Shown: positions 47,346-58,690, numbered from the stretch's first letter. The stretch is 64,000 bases of DNA from Isoetes taiwanensis (GCA_021234155.1 JAJEKV010000020.1:20811518-20875517); one strand, 5' to 3'. Numbers and translations: made by a program. The notes: generated by a model not told the origin, from the letters alone.

Positions 47346-47794
47346 ATTACAATGCTTTGAGTTTACTATTTCAGTTATTTTGTCTAAACATTCCTTCACA
47401 CGACAACTCACAATGTTCGCCACCGCGATCCTCATTATCACTTTCAATTCTTTTTATCCATGTGAAGAGCTTAACGGAATTGTAATATTACATCCATCGG
47501 CTGCCTAGGCAGCTTCAAATCTTCGCCGTGGCGATCCTGCTGAGTGTTTTCACTCTTTCCTGTGGACCGCTCTTGCTCCCGAAGGAGCTTGGGATAGCCT
47601 TATACATGTCCAAATCGGATACGTCGTTGTTTGTGCCCAAAAAGCAGCGGAAAAAACGTCAACTTTTACTCCGCTGCAACCATTTGCGGTGTTTTATAGA
47701 CACCCAAGAACCTATTTCATGCTAAACGAGAATTCCGAAATTCTCTAATTAATTAAATCGTGCTTAATCCCCCGGGGACATCATAGAACTTAGA
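47346..47794. other. spacer with two palindrome motifs
   Basis: No supported gene. It contains ccgcgatcctc (about 47,423) and gccgtggcgatcc (about 47,524), members of the palindrome family. Confidence 0.5.
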
Positions 47795-49180
47795 AGCTTG
47801 TACATATCCTCCACTTTGGCTGCTGGTTGGCAGTGGGACAATGCTAGCTATTTTAAAAAGATTAGTCTAGATCAGTAAAAGTTGGTTTACAGCTTACTGT
47901 GGCTGGTTTACTGCTTACTGTAAATAGCCCTCTGGTCAGTTTATTGGTTACAGTAAATAGCCCTCTGGTCCTCCACTTTGGCTGCTGGTTGGCAGTGGGA
48001 CAATTCTAGCTAGTTTAAAAAGATTAGTCTAGACCAGTAAAAGTTGGTTTACAGCTTAATGTGGCTGATTTACTGCTTACTATAAATAACCCTCCTGGTC
48101 AGTTTACTGGTTACAGTAAATAGCCCTCTGGTCCTAGGATGCCAAAAAGTCATATGTGGCAGGCGGCACTAGGATGGTGACACTGGGTTCAGCAATGCCC
48201 CTAGAGTTGCCCTTAGGATCCGAAAAATTCCTCAAGGTGGGATTGTATCCTGCCTACAGAGTGTGCATGTACGGCCAAAGTTTTGCCCAATGGATGTGTG
48301 ATGAGTTGGTATAGGCCTAGTAATGTCAAAATAAATGTTCATTTGGTTATGGGAATTGGTTACTAGGGGTATACAATGATGACCCCCAACGTGGTAGTAC
48401 TTAAAAGCTTGTACATGTTCTCCACTTTGGCTGCTTGTTGGCAGTGGGACAAAACTAGCTAGTTTGAAAAGACTAGTATAGACCAGTAAAAGTTGGTTTA
48501 CAGGTTACCAGTGGTATACAATGATGATCCCCAATGTGGTACAACTTAAAAGCTTATGCAAGTCCTCCACTTTGGTTGCTCGTTGGCAGTGGGACAAAGC
48601 TAGCTAGTTTGAAAAGACTAGTCTAGACTAGTTGGATTACAGGTTACTGTAGCTGGTTTACTAGTTACTGTAAAAAGCCCTCTGGTCGTAGGATGCCCAA
48701 AGTCATACGTGGCAGGCGGCACTAGGCTGGTGACACCGGGTTCAGCTGTGCCCCTAGAGTTGACCCTAGGATCCAAAAAATTCCTCAAGGTGGGATTGTA
48801 TCCTGCCTACAAAGTGTGTATGTACGGCCAAAGTTTTGCCCAAGGGATGTGTGATGAATTGGTATAGGCTTAGTAATGCCGAAAAGTTGGTTTACAGTTA
48901 CTTAGTTCGAAAAGACTAGTCTAGACTAGTAAAAAGTTGGTTTACAGGTTACTGTGGCGGGTTTCCTGGTTACTCTAAAAAGCCCTCTGGTCCTAGGATG
49001 CCCAAAAAGTCATACGTGTAGGCGGCACTAGGCTGGTGACGTTGGGTTCAACGATGCCCCTAAAGTTGCTCCTAGGATCCAAAAAATTCCTCAAGGTGGG
49101 ATTGTATCCTGCCTACAAAGTGTGCATGTACGACCAAAGTTTTGCCCAACGGATGTGTGGTGGGTTGGTATATACAGCTA
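47795..49180 (+). repeat. composite repeat array, about three units
   Basis: The units combine a part A and a part B. Part A contains tcctccactttggctgctgg, gtgggacaa, agtctaga and agccctctggtc, at about 47,795, 47,968, 48,410, 48,555 and 48,890. Part B contains ctaggatgcc, ggcactagg, gggttca, cctaggatcc and tatcctgcctac, at about 48,133, 48,690 and 48,995. One isolated part B lies at 23,735. Units differ by substitutions and deletions, so the array is old or mosaic. Confidence 0.8.
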
Positions 49181-49307
49181 TGAAGCTGGCACTTCCACGC
49201 CTGTTGCTCTCAGATTAGATGCATTCTGTAAAATTATGCCTAAAAATTGCAGCAGATTATGAATTTACGACCAAGCTAATAGTAACATGAAGAAAAATGT
49301 GCCTATG

Positions 49308-49472
49308 TTAGATTAATACTTGAGCTAGAAGCTTAACCTTCTCTATAAACTGCTGATCTACTTCCCATTTCAGATAATCGTTTAGAAGACTCTCAAGAAG
49401 GTTGCAGTCATTATCAAACGACTGGAATGAAACCTCCGCAGCAATATCATCGAGATCAATTTGATATGCCAT
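49308..49472 (-). CDS. small frame or first exon of an unidentified gene, 54 aa
   Basis: The minus-strand ATG at 49,472 opens MAYQIDLDDIAAEVSFQSFD and continues through LLESLLNDYLKWEVDQQFIE to KLLAQ, then VLI and a stop at 49,308. CAA|GTATTA near 49,318 could be a splice donor, making this a first coding exon. The sequence is strongly amphipathic-helical and does not look random. Further exons were not found to the left, where the composite repeat array begins about 130 bases away. The gene may therefore be truncated by the array or have a long intron. Confidence 0.45.
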   Translation of the reverse strand: MAYQIDLDDIAAEVSFQSFDNDCNLLESLLNDYLKWEVDQQFIEKVKLLAQVLI

Positions 49473-50796
49473 CTCCTTTCCTCATTAACGAAACATGTCA
49501 TTGGATTTCAACTCTGTAGAATAGGACTAGTCTGTTAACTGCTCTATTTGGGGTTGTTAAGAATATGTCAAGAAAGGCAGCATGGCGTCATTCATCTTCG
49601 CTATAGCCCGACCACCAGACCGGCCGTAACAGAGAGAGGGAAGAAATTTTATTGGAAAGATTGACGGTTAATATTCCTGCCCTCTTTTTTCATCAACGGC
49701 AGCAATTCAATGCCCCAACTCCAGCTTCTAAGCAACTTCTCAACCACAATTTGATGGTCAAGATTTTTCCTTCTGCTTTAATAGGACGGCCCAAAATCAT
49801 AGGTCATGCCCCATGCATTATTCATTCATTCCCCTTTCATGAGCCATCTATGGCCCTCAATGTGTAGAATGTTAAGTAGACTTTGTATGTTCAAGATCAC
49901 TGGAAAAGTCCATGGTTTTATCACCTATATATTATGTAGGGAATGAATGGAGTATGACAGGATGCAGGCAAGCAGGCTCTAATGCTTTGCCTTCTGCAAA
50001 GATTAGTTTTCAATGCTCCAACTAAAAGGAACTTGTTATATCGAGCTTCAATTGTAGATGATGGTACTTGTGAGCTTGATGATAATGTTCATTCAAAAGC
50101 TATGATAAACAAGTAACTACAAAATTTCTATCGAGCCTGACTATAAAAATTTGTACTGAACCTATGCATGCACATCATCATAACTACAAAATCGTATTGA
50201 GCCAATGTGTGCGTAGCCTTATAACTATAAATTTCGTACCAAGTCTATGTGCGCATAGGCCCTAAACAATGCAATTTTTTTTATAGTCGAGTGGCTATGC
50301 GCGTACACGTCCCGAAATATTATTTTGTAGTGTTTCATCCTTAAAGGCATCCGGTTGTTCTCTTGGTGTAATTTTGTAAATCGAAAACGCTATGCGCGTA
50401 TAGTCCCTGAACAAGGGCATATTTTGTAAAGTAGCTTCGCTATGCACGTATAGGCTCAATACATTTTTAAATCTTTTCTTTTTTTCTCTACCACCATTTT
50501 TTGCTCTTTTTTTGGATCTCAATTATTGAATAATTCGTTGTTCTTTTGTATTCGGCCTTTTTGACATTTTGCATAATTTTTTCAAAATTTTCCATTATTT
50601 TTATGCCCGAAATTGGGACCTACATTTTTTATTCTGGCCCTTATTTTACGTATTTTGACCCTAAAATAGGGTGTCAAAGTTGAAATTTAGGCCATTTTTT
50701 CTTGGAGCACCCAAAAATAGCATGAATTTAGAAAAAAAAAATGGCTTTTTTGCCAATAGTGCAACTGCAAGTCATTAGTGCAATTGATCCGTCACC
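49473..50796. other. AT-rich spacer with degenerate short repeats
   Basis: No gene was seen. Between about 50,100 and 50,470, variants of ctatgcgcgta/ctatgtgcgca followed by taggcc and aacaatgca recur four or five times with 50-90 base spacing, suggesting an old tandem repeat. Confidence 0.5.
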
Positions 50797-51055
50797 TTGT
50801 TTCTTTTGAGAGCGAACGATCTCTTTGCTCAATTACAAGGTGCCAAAGTCTTTAAGAAGATTGACCCTATCTTCGAGCATGAGCAAATTGGTATCAAGGA
50901 AGACCGCATGCACAAGACCATTTTCCAAAAGCAATATTGTCATTACAAATTTACATGCAGAATATTCCAGCAACATTCATGCGCCTAATGAATGACATCA
51001 TTCGTGATTGCCTTGATAAGTCCATCATTGTATTTTTTGATGGGTCATGTTGCAT
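50797..51055 (+). pseudogene. orphan Ty3/gypsy reverse transcriptase fragment
   Basis: The plus strand encodes RANDLFAQLQGAKVFKKIDP, IGIKEDRMHKTIF and HYKFTC. After a frame change it encodes [18 protein letters not shown] and IIVFFDGS. These match, in order, the palm region seen in the chromovirus at 33,050-32,800 ([17 protein letters not shown] ... FFDDI). The catalytic box is changed to FFDG. No LTRs or other domains were found nearby, so this is an isolated relic. Confidence 0.85.
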
Positions 51056-52170
51056 AGTTCACCTTGCTTAGCACAAATGGTATCAAAAGTGTTATAGATT
51101 GCTTCATTTGTACTATCACTACTAGTATCGTTATACTCATTATATGTTTATGCTAGAGTTTGCATCAGATTTCACTAGATTGCTATAGGTGCTATTGTCA
51201 TAGCACTATCCTAGTATTAACATCAACAATTTTGTCGGGAATGCTAATGATGCTATACATGATGTTGTTACTATAAGGACATAAGTTATTTTATTCATCA
51301 TGCAACATTTACACCACACAGAAAGTCAATCTAGAGCATCACGCAATGTTAAATGCATTACATGACCTCGTGACTTTGGATGTGGTGAGTTTAATGTCCT
51401 ACCACTGGACTGTGCATGAGAGCAGGGTATTATGAACATCATCAACTATACCCCATCTAGATGCTAGCATAATTGGCTGAATGCTTTGATGCACATTTAC
51501 AATATATTGGTGAAGTGATGTAAATAGGTATATTCTCTTGTAGTGTGTGAACATGCTTGATAGAGGCATTACAGCCACATATGATGACTCATGGACCACG
51601 TTTCAAATTGCATTTTCAAATGCACATGTGGTTAGATGCGATATTGCTTTATGAGGGACCAAATTGAAATTGCAAGAATGACTCTTGGAGCATATAAATA
51701 CTCTGAGAAATGACATGATTCTACATTTTCCCACGCAAGGGTCTAGATCTATATGCAATATTAGAATATATTAGACTAAGAGACATAAAATTTGAACGAT
51801 ACAAAGAAGATTAGTACAAAATAGATAGAAAAAATATGGAGAAGATGAGTATGGCCCATGAGCAAGGATGACAGACATTATCTATAGTGAATTTTGTAGA
51901 GCTAGATGCTTCAGATTTTTTTCCTTTTCTGGTATTGCCGGGTCATTCCACCACATTGTTGCATGCATATGCTCGTTTTGAACAGAAAGACTGAAGGCGT
52001 CAATGACCTGTCTGTAGAATCAAATCTGTTCAGATGACAACGGGCTCCAGGCGTGCACGTAGGATCTAAAATGTCAAATAGAAAATAGTGCTAAGTAACT
52101 TAAGCAAGGTAGTGCTATAAAAAGAATGCTTGGCATTTAGATAGCTAGAGTATCTGCAGGGGAAGAAGCC
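51056..52170. other. AT-rich spacer
   Basis: No transposon or gene signature was recognised. The last about 30 bases are the probable 5' untranslated sequence of the small gene starting at 52,171. Confidence 0.5.
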
Positions 52171-52793
52171 ATGTCTGATGTGATAATAACAGACAATATT
52201 TCGACGGATCCACCTGCAACTGGTAATGTTGCTGTGCAGAATGGTATGGAGTATAAGATTGCGAAGATTGCAGGCGAGAAGGGCGAAAAATTTGCAAGGT
52301 GGGTTGCAAGGAAAATGCATATTAGGAATGAAGAGACGGTAAGAATGATTGGCAAGGTGGCAAAGGTTGTAACAAAGGTTGGAATCCAAATTGCATTCAA
52401 GCTTGAGAAAGCAGGAGTATGTTCATGCTGCTGCGGGTGTTGTGATTCTTGCGGGCAAATCGGACAGACCCTGTTGGCCCTTCCCCTCCAGAATTACCAC
52501 CCTCTGATGCCACTTCCACTCCAGAATTATCAGACTCAGATGGCCCTTCCCCTCCAGAATTACCACCCCCTGATGGCCCTCCTCCTGCAGCAGTAGTGGT
52601 GCTTTCGCCAACAGCTCCTGAAACCGCCGTTGTTGCAAAACCAACACCCCAAGTCGATCCTATTGCTGCACCATCCACAGCTCCTTCTTCCATAGCAAAA
52701 TCAGAAGCCCTTCCTGCCCAAGAGATCCTTCTTCCTAATGTTGAAAATGTTAAAGTGTACTTGTGTTGTTCTTATCTTAACGTACCTCTCTAG
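52171..52793 (+). CDS. small uncharacterised protein: basic helical N-terminus plus Pro-rich tail
   Basis: ATG at 52,171 opens MSDVIITDNISTDPPATGNV and then a Lys-rich, helix-prone region (YKIAKIAGEKGEKFARWV, MIGKVAKVVTKVGIQIAF) to about residue 80. In this frame a Cys cluster (CSCCCGCCDSC) and a stop at 52,596 follow. In another frame, from about 52,449 to 52,793, a Pro/Ser-rich tail is open (SPPELPPPDGPPPAAVVVLS ...). GTATGT at about 52,418 and a pyrimidine-rich CCTCCAG at about 52,491 could be a short intron linking the two, although the phase as written would stay in the first frame. A 51-base repeat lies inside the tail. No family was recognised. It directly abuts the C/T satellite. Confidence 0.4.
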
Positions 52794-52855
52794 GCCTCGC
52801 CTCGATTTGGACCCCATTAGCACTTTTGACTGATCCCCTTCCCTTTTCTAGCATC

Positions 52856-53216
52856 TCTGTCTCCTCTCTCTCCTTTCTCTGCTCTCTCTCCCCTTCTCTC
52901 TGTACTCTCTATTCTCTCTCCTCTCTCTTCTCTCTATTCTCTCTCCTCTCGCTCCTCTCTCTTCTCTCTCCTCCCTTTCTTGTCCCTCCTCTCCCTTTGC
53001 ATCTCTTCTCCCATCTTCTCTCTCCTCTCTTTCTTCTCTCTTCTCTCTTCTCTCTCTTTTCTCCTTCCCTCCTCTCTGCCATCTCTCTCTTCTCTCTCTC
53101 CTCTCTCTGCTCCCCTTCTCCCTTTCTCTCTATACTCTCTATTCTCTCTTCTCTCTCTTCTCTATCTCCTCCTCCTCTCTTTCTCCTCCCCTCTCTCTTC
53201 TCTCTCTTCCCTCTCT
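52856..53216 (+). repeat. C/T block 1
   Basis: Almost pure pyrimidine sequence built from tctc, cctctc and ttctctc words. It shares a long ordered segment with blocks 2, 3 and 6, anchored by tgtccctcct at 52,981. Ser/Leu-rich frames within it are by-products of the composition. Confidence 0.9.
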
Positions 53217-54023
53217 GTAAAGTATTATCCATAAGGAGCCTACTTACACCTACTACTATGCAAGTCCATATACACACATGCCCTACTACCAATTCTAAAG
53301 TATCACTCATATTCCAAAGTATCACCTATGAGGATCTTACTCACGTCTACTGCACTCCATGGTATTACACAGTCTTATTCATACATACTGCTCAACCCTC
53401 TATTCCATTACCAACAAAGTATCATTCATGAGTAACATACTCACACATGCCCATGAGGCCACATCTACTACCTCTACTACCAATTCTAAAGTATGTCAAT
53501 TCTAAAGTATCACCCATGTGAAGCTTACATACACCCATCATACCCATCACACTTACTACCAATTCCAAAGTATCATCTCCAGAATATTCTATTTTGAGCA
53601 TTTGCAAGGTTTCAAGAAACTTTCTACTTTTAGACTGAGGTGCTTCTAGAGCATAGGTGGTTGCCCTATAGCATTTGGAACATTCTAGAACATTCTATTT
53701 TGAGTTTTTGCAAAGTTTTAGCAAACTTTTCTGTTTTTAGACTACCGTACTTTCTATTTTTAGGCTGAGATGCTTACCCTAGAGCATCTGAAACATTATA
53801 GGACATTCTATTTGAGTTTTTACAAAGTTTAAGCAAACTTTCTATTTTTAGACTAAAACTTTCTATTTTTAGACTGAGGTGCTTACTTTGAGCATCTACA
53901 ACATTCCAGAACATTCTATTTTGAGCATTTGCAAAGTTTCAAAAAACTTTCTATTTTTGGATTGAGGTGTTTACCCATGAGCATCCGCAACATTCCATAA
54001 CATTCTATTTTGAGCATTTGCAC
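53217..54023. repeat. linker 1 with AT-rich tandem units
   Basis: The first half (gtaaagtatta...aaagtatcacccatgtgaagc) recurs almost unchanged at 55,471 and, with a deletion, at 62,797. The second half holds copies of the roughly 100-110-bp unit marked by acattctattttgagcattt, gcaaagttt and aactttctattttta. Confidence 0.85.
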
Positions 54024-54595
54024 TCTCTCCTCTCTCTTCTCTCTATTCTCTCTCCTCTCGCTCCTCTCTCTTCTCTCTCCTCCCTTTCTTGTCCCTCCTC
54101 TCCCTTTGCATCTCTTCTCCCATCTTCTCTCTCCTCTCTTTCTTCTCTCTTCTCTCTTCTCTCTCTTTTCTCCTTCCCTCCTCTCTGCCATCTCTCTCTT
54201 CTCTCTCTCCTCTGTCTGCTCCCCTTCTCCTTTTCTCTCTATACTCTCTATTCTCTCTTCTCTCTCTTCTCTATCTCCTCCTCGTCTCTCTCTCCTCCCT
54301 TCTCTCCTCTCTTCCCCTCTCTTCTCTCTTCCCTTCTCTCTCTCTCCTTTCTCTTTTCTCTCTCCTGCTCTTCTTCTCTCTTCTCTGTTTTCTCTTTCTT
54401 CTCTCTCTCCTCTCTTTCTTTCCCCTCCTCCCTCTTCTTTCTATTTTCTCTCTCTCTCTCTATATTTCTCTCTGTCTCCCCCCTTTCTCTCTCCTCTCTC
54501 CTCTTTCCCTTTTTTCCTTCTCTCTTTTCTCCTTCTTCTCCCCTTTCTCTTTCTCCCCTCTCTTCTCTTCCCCCCTCTCTCTCCCCTTTTTTCCA
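54024..54595 (+). repeat. C/T block 2
   Basis: Anchored by tgtccctcct at 54,090, 1109 bases from block 1. Its first about 260 bases are nearly identical to block 1. It then extends about 300 bases further than block 1 or 3. Confidence 0.9.
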
Positions 54596-55163
54596 TCTCA
54601 CACATGCCTTACTACTCATGCTCACACATGCCCATGAGGTCACATCTACTATGTCTACTACCAATTCTAAAGTATGTCAATTCTAAAGTATCACCCACGT
54701 GAAGCTTACACACACCCATCATACCCATCACACTTACTATCAATTCCAAAGTATCATCTTCAGAATATTCTATTCTGAGCATTTGCAAGGTTTCAAGAAA
54801 CTTTCTACTTTTAGACTGAGGTGCTTTTAGAGCATAGGTGGTTGCCCTATAGCATCTAGAACACCCTAGAACATTCTATTTTGAGTTTTTGCAAAGTTTT
54901 AGCGAACTTTTCTGTTTTCAGACTACCGTACTTTCTATTTTTAGAATGAGATGCCTACCCTAGAGCATCTGAAACATTCTAGGACATTCTATTTGAGTTT
55001 TTACATTTTTAGACTAAAGCTTTCTATTTTTAGATTGGCATCTACACCATTCCAGAACATTCTATTTTGAGCATTTGCAAAGTTTCAAAAAACTTTCTAT
55101 TTTTGGATTGAGGTGTTTACCCATGAGCATCTGCAACATTCCATAACATTCTATTTTGAGCAT
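54596..55163. repeat. linker 2
   Basis: A shortened copy of linker 1, starting inside it at the cacatgcc...catgctcacacatgcccatgagg segment and running through the 110-bp units. Confidence 0.85.
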
Positions 55164-55470
55164 TTGCACTCTCTCCTCTCTCTTCTCTCTATTCTCTCTC
55201 CTCTCGCTCCTCTCTCTTCTCTCTCCTTCCTTTCTTGTCCCTCCTCTCCCTTTGCATCTCTTCTCCCATCTTCTCTCTCCTCTCTTTCTTCTCTCTTCTC
55301 TCTTCTCTCTCTTTTCTCTTTCCCTCCTCTCTTCCATCTCTCTCTTCTCTCTCTCCTCTCTCTGCTCCCCTTCTCCCTTTCTCTCTATACTCTCTATTCT
55401 CTCTTCTCTCTCTTCTCTATCTCCTCCTCCTCTCTCTCTCCTCCCCTCTCTCTTCTCTCTCTTCCCTCTC
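55164..55470 (+). repeat. C/T block 3
   Basis: Near-identical to block 1 over its whole length (anchor tgtccctcct at 55,236). It is followed by the same gtaaagtattatccataagg junction. Confidence 0.9.
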
Positions 55471-56730
55471 TGTAAAGTATTATCCATAAGGAGCCTACTT
55501 ACACCTACTACCATGCAAGTCCATATACACACATGCCCTACTACCAATTCTAAAGTATCACTCATATTCCAAAGTATCACCTATGAGGATCTTACTCACG
55601 TCTACTGCACTCCATGGTATTACACAGTCTTATTCATACATACTGCTCAACCCTCTATTCCATTACCAACAAAGTATCATTCATGAGTAACATACTCACA
55701 CATGCCCATGAGGCCACATCTACTACCTCTACTACCAATTCTAAAGTATGTCAATTCTAAAGTATCACCCATGTGAAGCTTACACACACCCATCATACCC
55801 ATCACACTTACTATCAATTCCAAAGTATCATCTTCAGAATATTCTATTCTGAGCATTTGCAAGGTTTCAAGAAACTTTCTACTTTTAGACTGAGGTGCTT
55901 TTAGAGCATAGGTGGTTGCCCTATAGCATCTAGAACACCCTAGAACATTCTATTTTGAGTTTTTGCAAAGTTTTAGCGAACTTTTCTGTTTTCAGACTAC
56001 CGTACTTTCTATTTTTAGAATGAGATGCCTACCCTAGAGCATCTGAAACATTCTAGGACATTCTATTTGAGTTTTTACATTTTTAGACTAAAGCTTTCTA
56101 TTTTTAGATTGGCATCTACACCATTCCAGAACATTCTATTTTGAGCATTTGCAAAGTTTCAAAAAACTTTCTATTTTTGGATTGAGGTGTTTACCCATGA
56201 GCATCTGCAACATTCCAGAACATTCTATTTTGAGCATTTGCAAAGTCTTAAAAAACTTTCTATTTTTAGGCTGAAACTTCCCTATTTTTAGGCTCTTTAC
56301 CCATCCCACTGGAACATTCCACAATATTCTATTTTGAGTATTTGCAAAGTTTCAAAAACTTTCTATTTTTAGGCTCTCTGCTTACCCATGAGTATTTGGA
56401 ACATTCGAACATTCTATTTTGAGCATTTTTTGTTTCAAAAAAACTTTCTATTTTTAGGTGAAACTTTCTATTTTTAGGCTGAGGTGCTTACCCATGAGCA
56501 CACCGGAACATTCTAGAACATTCTATTTTGAGCATTTGCAAAGTTTCAAAAAACTTCTATTTTTTTATTACTCTTTCTATTTTTAGGCCCCTCTCTGCTT
56601 ACCCATGGGCATTGGAACAATCTAGAACATTCTAAGAGATTCTAGAACATTCTAGAACATCCTAGAGTATCCTTGAATTAATTTGGCCCGATCTTAACTA
56701 TGCATGGAGTTAAGTATTATTTTAAGAAAA
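55471..56730. repeat. linker 3 with the longest run of 110-bp units in this part
   Basis: It repeats linker 1 and then adds further tandem units up to tagagtatccttgaattaat, which precedes the SINE-like head. Unit landmarks are gcttacccatgag, gaacattctattttgag and tttcaaaaaactttc. Confidence 0.85.
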
Positions 56731-56945
56731 GCATTTGGTCTAGTGGTAAGGGTGGGGGTTTGGGGGCAATGTCTAGGGTTGATGCCTGGTAAACCCAAAA
56801 ATTTTGTCCACCAAACTTTCAAACTTTTTTTGAGGCCAAGGCCCCCATTAAGTTTTAGAATCAAACCCCGTCTTTTTGCTCCTCTCCGTCGATGGGGGCT
56901 CTCCTTTTTGAGGCAGGACTCACTCCCGCAGGCACAGAACTGACC
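56731..56945 (+). mobile_element. tRNA-Gly-like SINE head, copy 1
   Basis: An A-box-like tggtctagtgg at 56,736-56,746 and a slightly degraded B box ggttgatgcc at 56,777-56,786 resemble the 5' half of a plant tRNA-Gly. The body (aaaattttgtccaccaaactt, gaggccaaggccc, gtcgatgggggc) is shared with the copy at 61,485. There is no acceptor pairing, so this is not a tRNA gene. Confidence 0.65.
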
Positions 56946-56949
56946 AGGC

Positions 56950-57073
56950 CTCTCCTCTCTCCTTTCCCTTTTCTTTTCCTCCTTTCCTCTCCTCTCTCTT
57001 TAGGCGGGTACTCGCCTCCTTTTGAGCCCATTCCACTCCATCTCTCCTCTCTCTCCTCTCTCTCTTCTCTCTC

Positions 57074-57151
<78 letters not shown>

Positions 57152-57157
57152 TCTCTA

Positions 57158-57191
<34 letters not shown>

Positions 57192-57336
57192 TCTCTCTCT
57201 TTTCTTCCCCTCTTTCTATCTCCTCTCTCTCTATTTCTTCCCCTCTCTCTATTTCTCCCCTCTCTCTATCTTTCTCTTTCTCTCTCCTCTCTCTTCCCTC
57301 TCCTCTCTCTCTCATCTCTTTCTCTCTCTCCTTCTA

Positions 57337-57384
<48 letters not shown>

Positions 57385-57497
57385 ATCCTATCTCTTCTCT
57401 CTCTCCTATCTCTCTCCTATCTCTCTCTCCTATCTCCTCTCTCTCCTATCTCTCTCTCCCTCCTATCTCTCTCTCCCTCCTATCTCTTCTCTCTCTC

Positions 57498-57531
<34 letters not shown>

Positions 57532-58690
57532 CCCCTATCTCTTCTCTCTCTCCTATCTCTCTCCTATCTCCTCTCTCTCCTATCTCTCTCTCTCTCTCTC
57601 CTCTCTCTCCTCTCTCTCTATTTCTCCCCCCTCTCTCTATTTCTCCCCTCTCTCTATCTTTCTCTTTCTCTCTCCTCTCTCTTCCCTCTCCCCTTTCCCT
57701 TCTCTCTCCTCTCTCTCTCATCTCTCTTCTCTCTCTTCTCTCTTCTTTCCCCTATCTCTCTCTCTCTCCCCTCTCTCTTCCCTCTCTCTTCTCTCTCTTC
57801 TCTCTCCTCTCTCTCTCTCCTCTCTTCTCTCTTTCTTCCCTCTCTCCCCTCTCTCCTCTCTCTCCTCTCTCTCTCTCTATCTCTCTCCTCTGTCTTCCCT
57901 CTCCCCTTTCCCTCTTCTCTCTTCTCCCAGTCTCAAAACTCTTCTCTCTCCTCTCTCTTCTTTTCCCCCCTCTCTCTCCCTCTCTCTTCCCTCTCTCCTC
58001 TCTCTCTTCTCTTTCCTCTCTATCTCTCTCTCTCTCTTTCCTATCTCGCTCCTCTCTCCTATCTCTCTCTCCTATCTCCCTCCTATCTCTTCTCTCCCTT
58101 CTATCTCTCTCTCCCTCCTATCTTCTCTCTCTCTCCTATCTCTCTCCCTCTCTCTCTCTCCTATCTCTCTCTCTTCTCTCTCCTCTCTCTCTATTTCTCC
58201 CCCCTCTCTCTATTTCTCCCCTCTCTCTATCTTTCTATTTCTCTCCTCTCTATCTTTCTCTTTCTCTTTCTCTCTCCTCTCTTCTCTCTTTCTCCTCTCT
58301 CCTCTCTTCTCTCTCTTCTCTCTCCTCTCTCTCTCCTCTCTCTTCTCTCTCCCCTTTCTCTCTCTCTCTCCTCTCTCTTCCCTCTCTCTTCTCTCTCCTC
58401 TCTCCTCTCTCTTCCTTCCTCTCTTTCTCTCTCCTCTCTCTTCTTTCTCTTCTCTCCTCTCTCTTCCACCTTTCTTATCTCTCTTCTCTCTCCTCCTCTC
58501 TTCCCTCTCTCTTTCCTCCTCTCTCTCTCCTTTTTCTCCTCTCTCTTCTCTCTCCTCTCTCCTCTCTCCTCTCTTCCCTCTCTCCTCTCTCCTGTCTTCT
58601 CTCTCTCCTCTCTCCTCTCCTATCTCTCTTCTCTCTCTATCTCCTATCTCTCTTCTCTCTCTCTTCTCTCCCAAACCCCCACCCTCTCTC
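56950..58690 (+). repeat. C/T block 4 (1.7 kb)
   Basis: An almost uninterrupted pyrimidine tract, including a perfect (TC)n run of about 75 bases near 57,070-57,148. Three frames stay open for hundreds of codons only because pyrimidine codons contain no stop. Confidence 0.92.

Larger units (their letters stand above)
41996..47538. repeat. dispersed GATCGCG...CGCGATC palindromes
   Basis: About fifteen copies of a short palindrome-like motif (consensus (A/G)GATCGCG + 2-3 bases + GCGATC) occur here and were not noticed elsewhere in the window. They lie at about 41,996, 42,067, 42,190, 42,233, 43,163, 43,366, 43,481, 43,529, 43,554, 43,600, 43,622, 43,716, 45,271, 47,423 and 47,524. Six are packed into 43,480-43,645 at 30-45 base spacing. 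They sit between coding-like pieces, including one inside the clear intron at about 45,256-45,312. Confidence 0.7.

Noticed and set aside
53590-56690. Regular repeats with spacer-like intervals, considered as a CRISPR array
   Set aside because: Units are about 110 bp, imperfect and contiguous, with no unique spacers and no cas genes. The context is a eukaryotic nuclear genome.
58210-58674. Arg/Glu-rich minus-strand frames in the C/T blocks (also near 52,909, 54,248, 55,062, 59,044, 59,584 and 61,995)
   Set aside because: Reverse complements of the pyrimidine blocks (GAG/AGA/GGA codons). They are repeat by-products, not real coiled-coil proteins.
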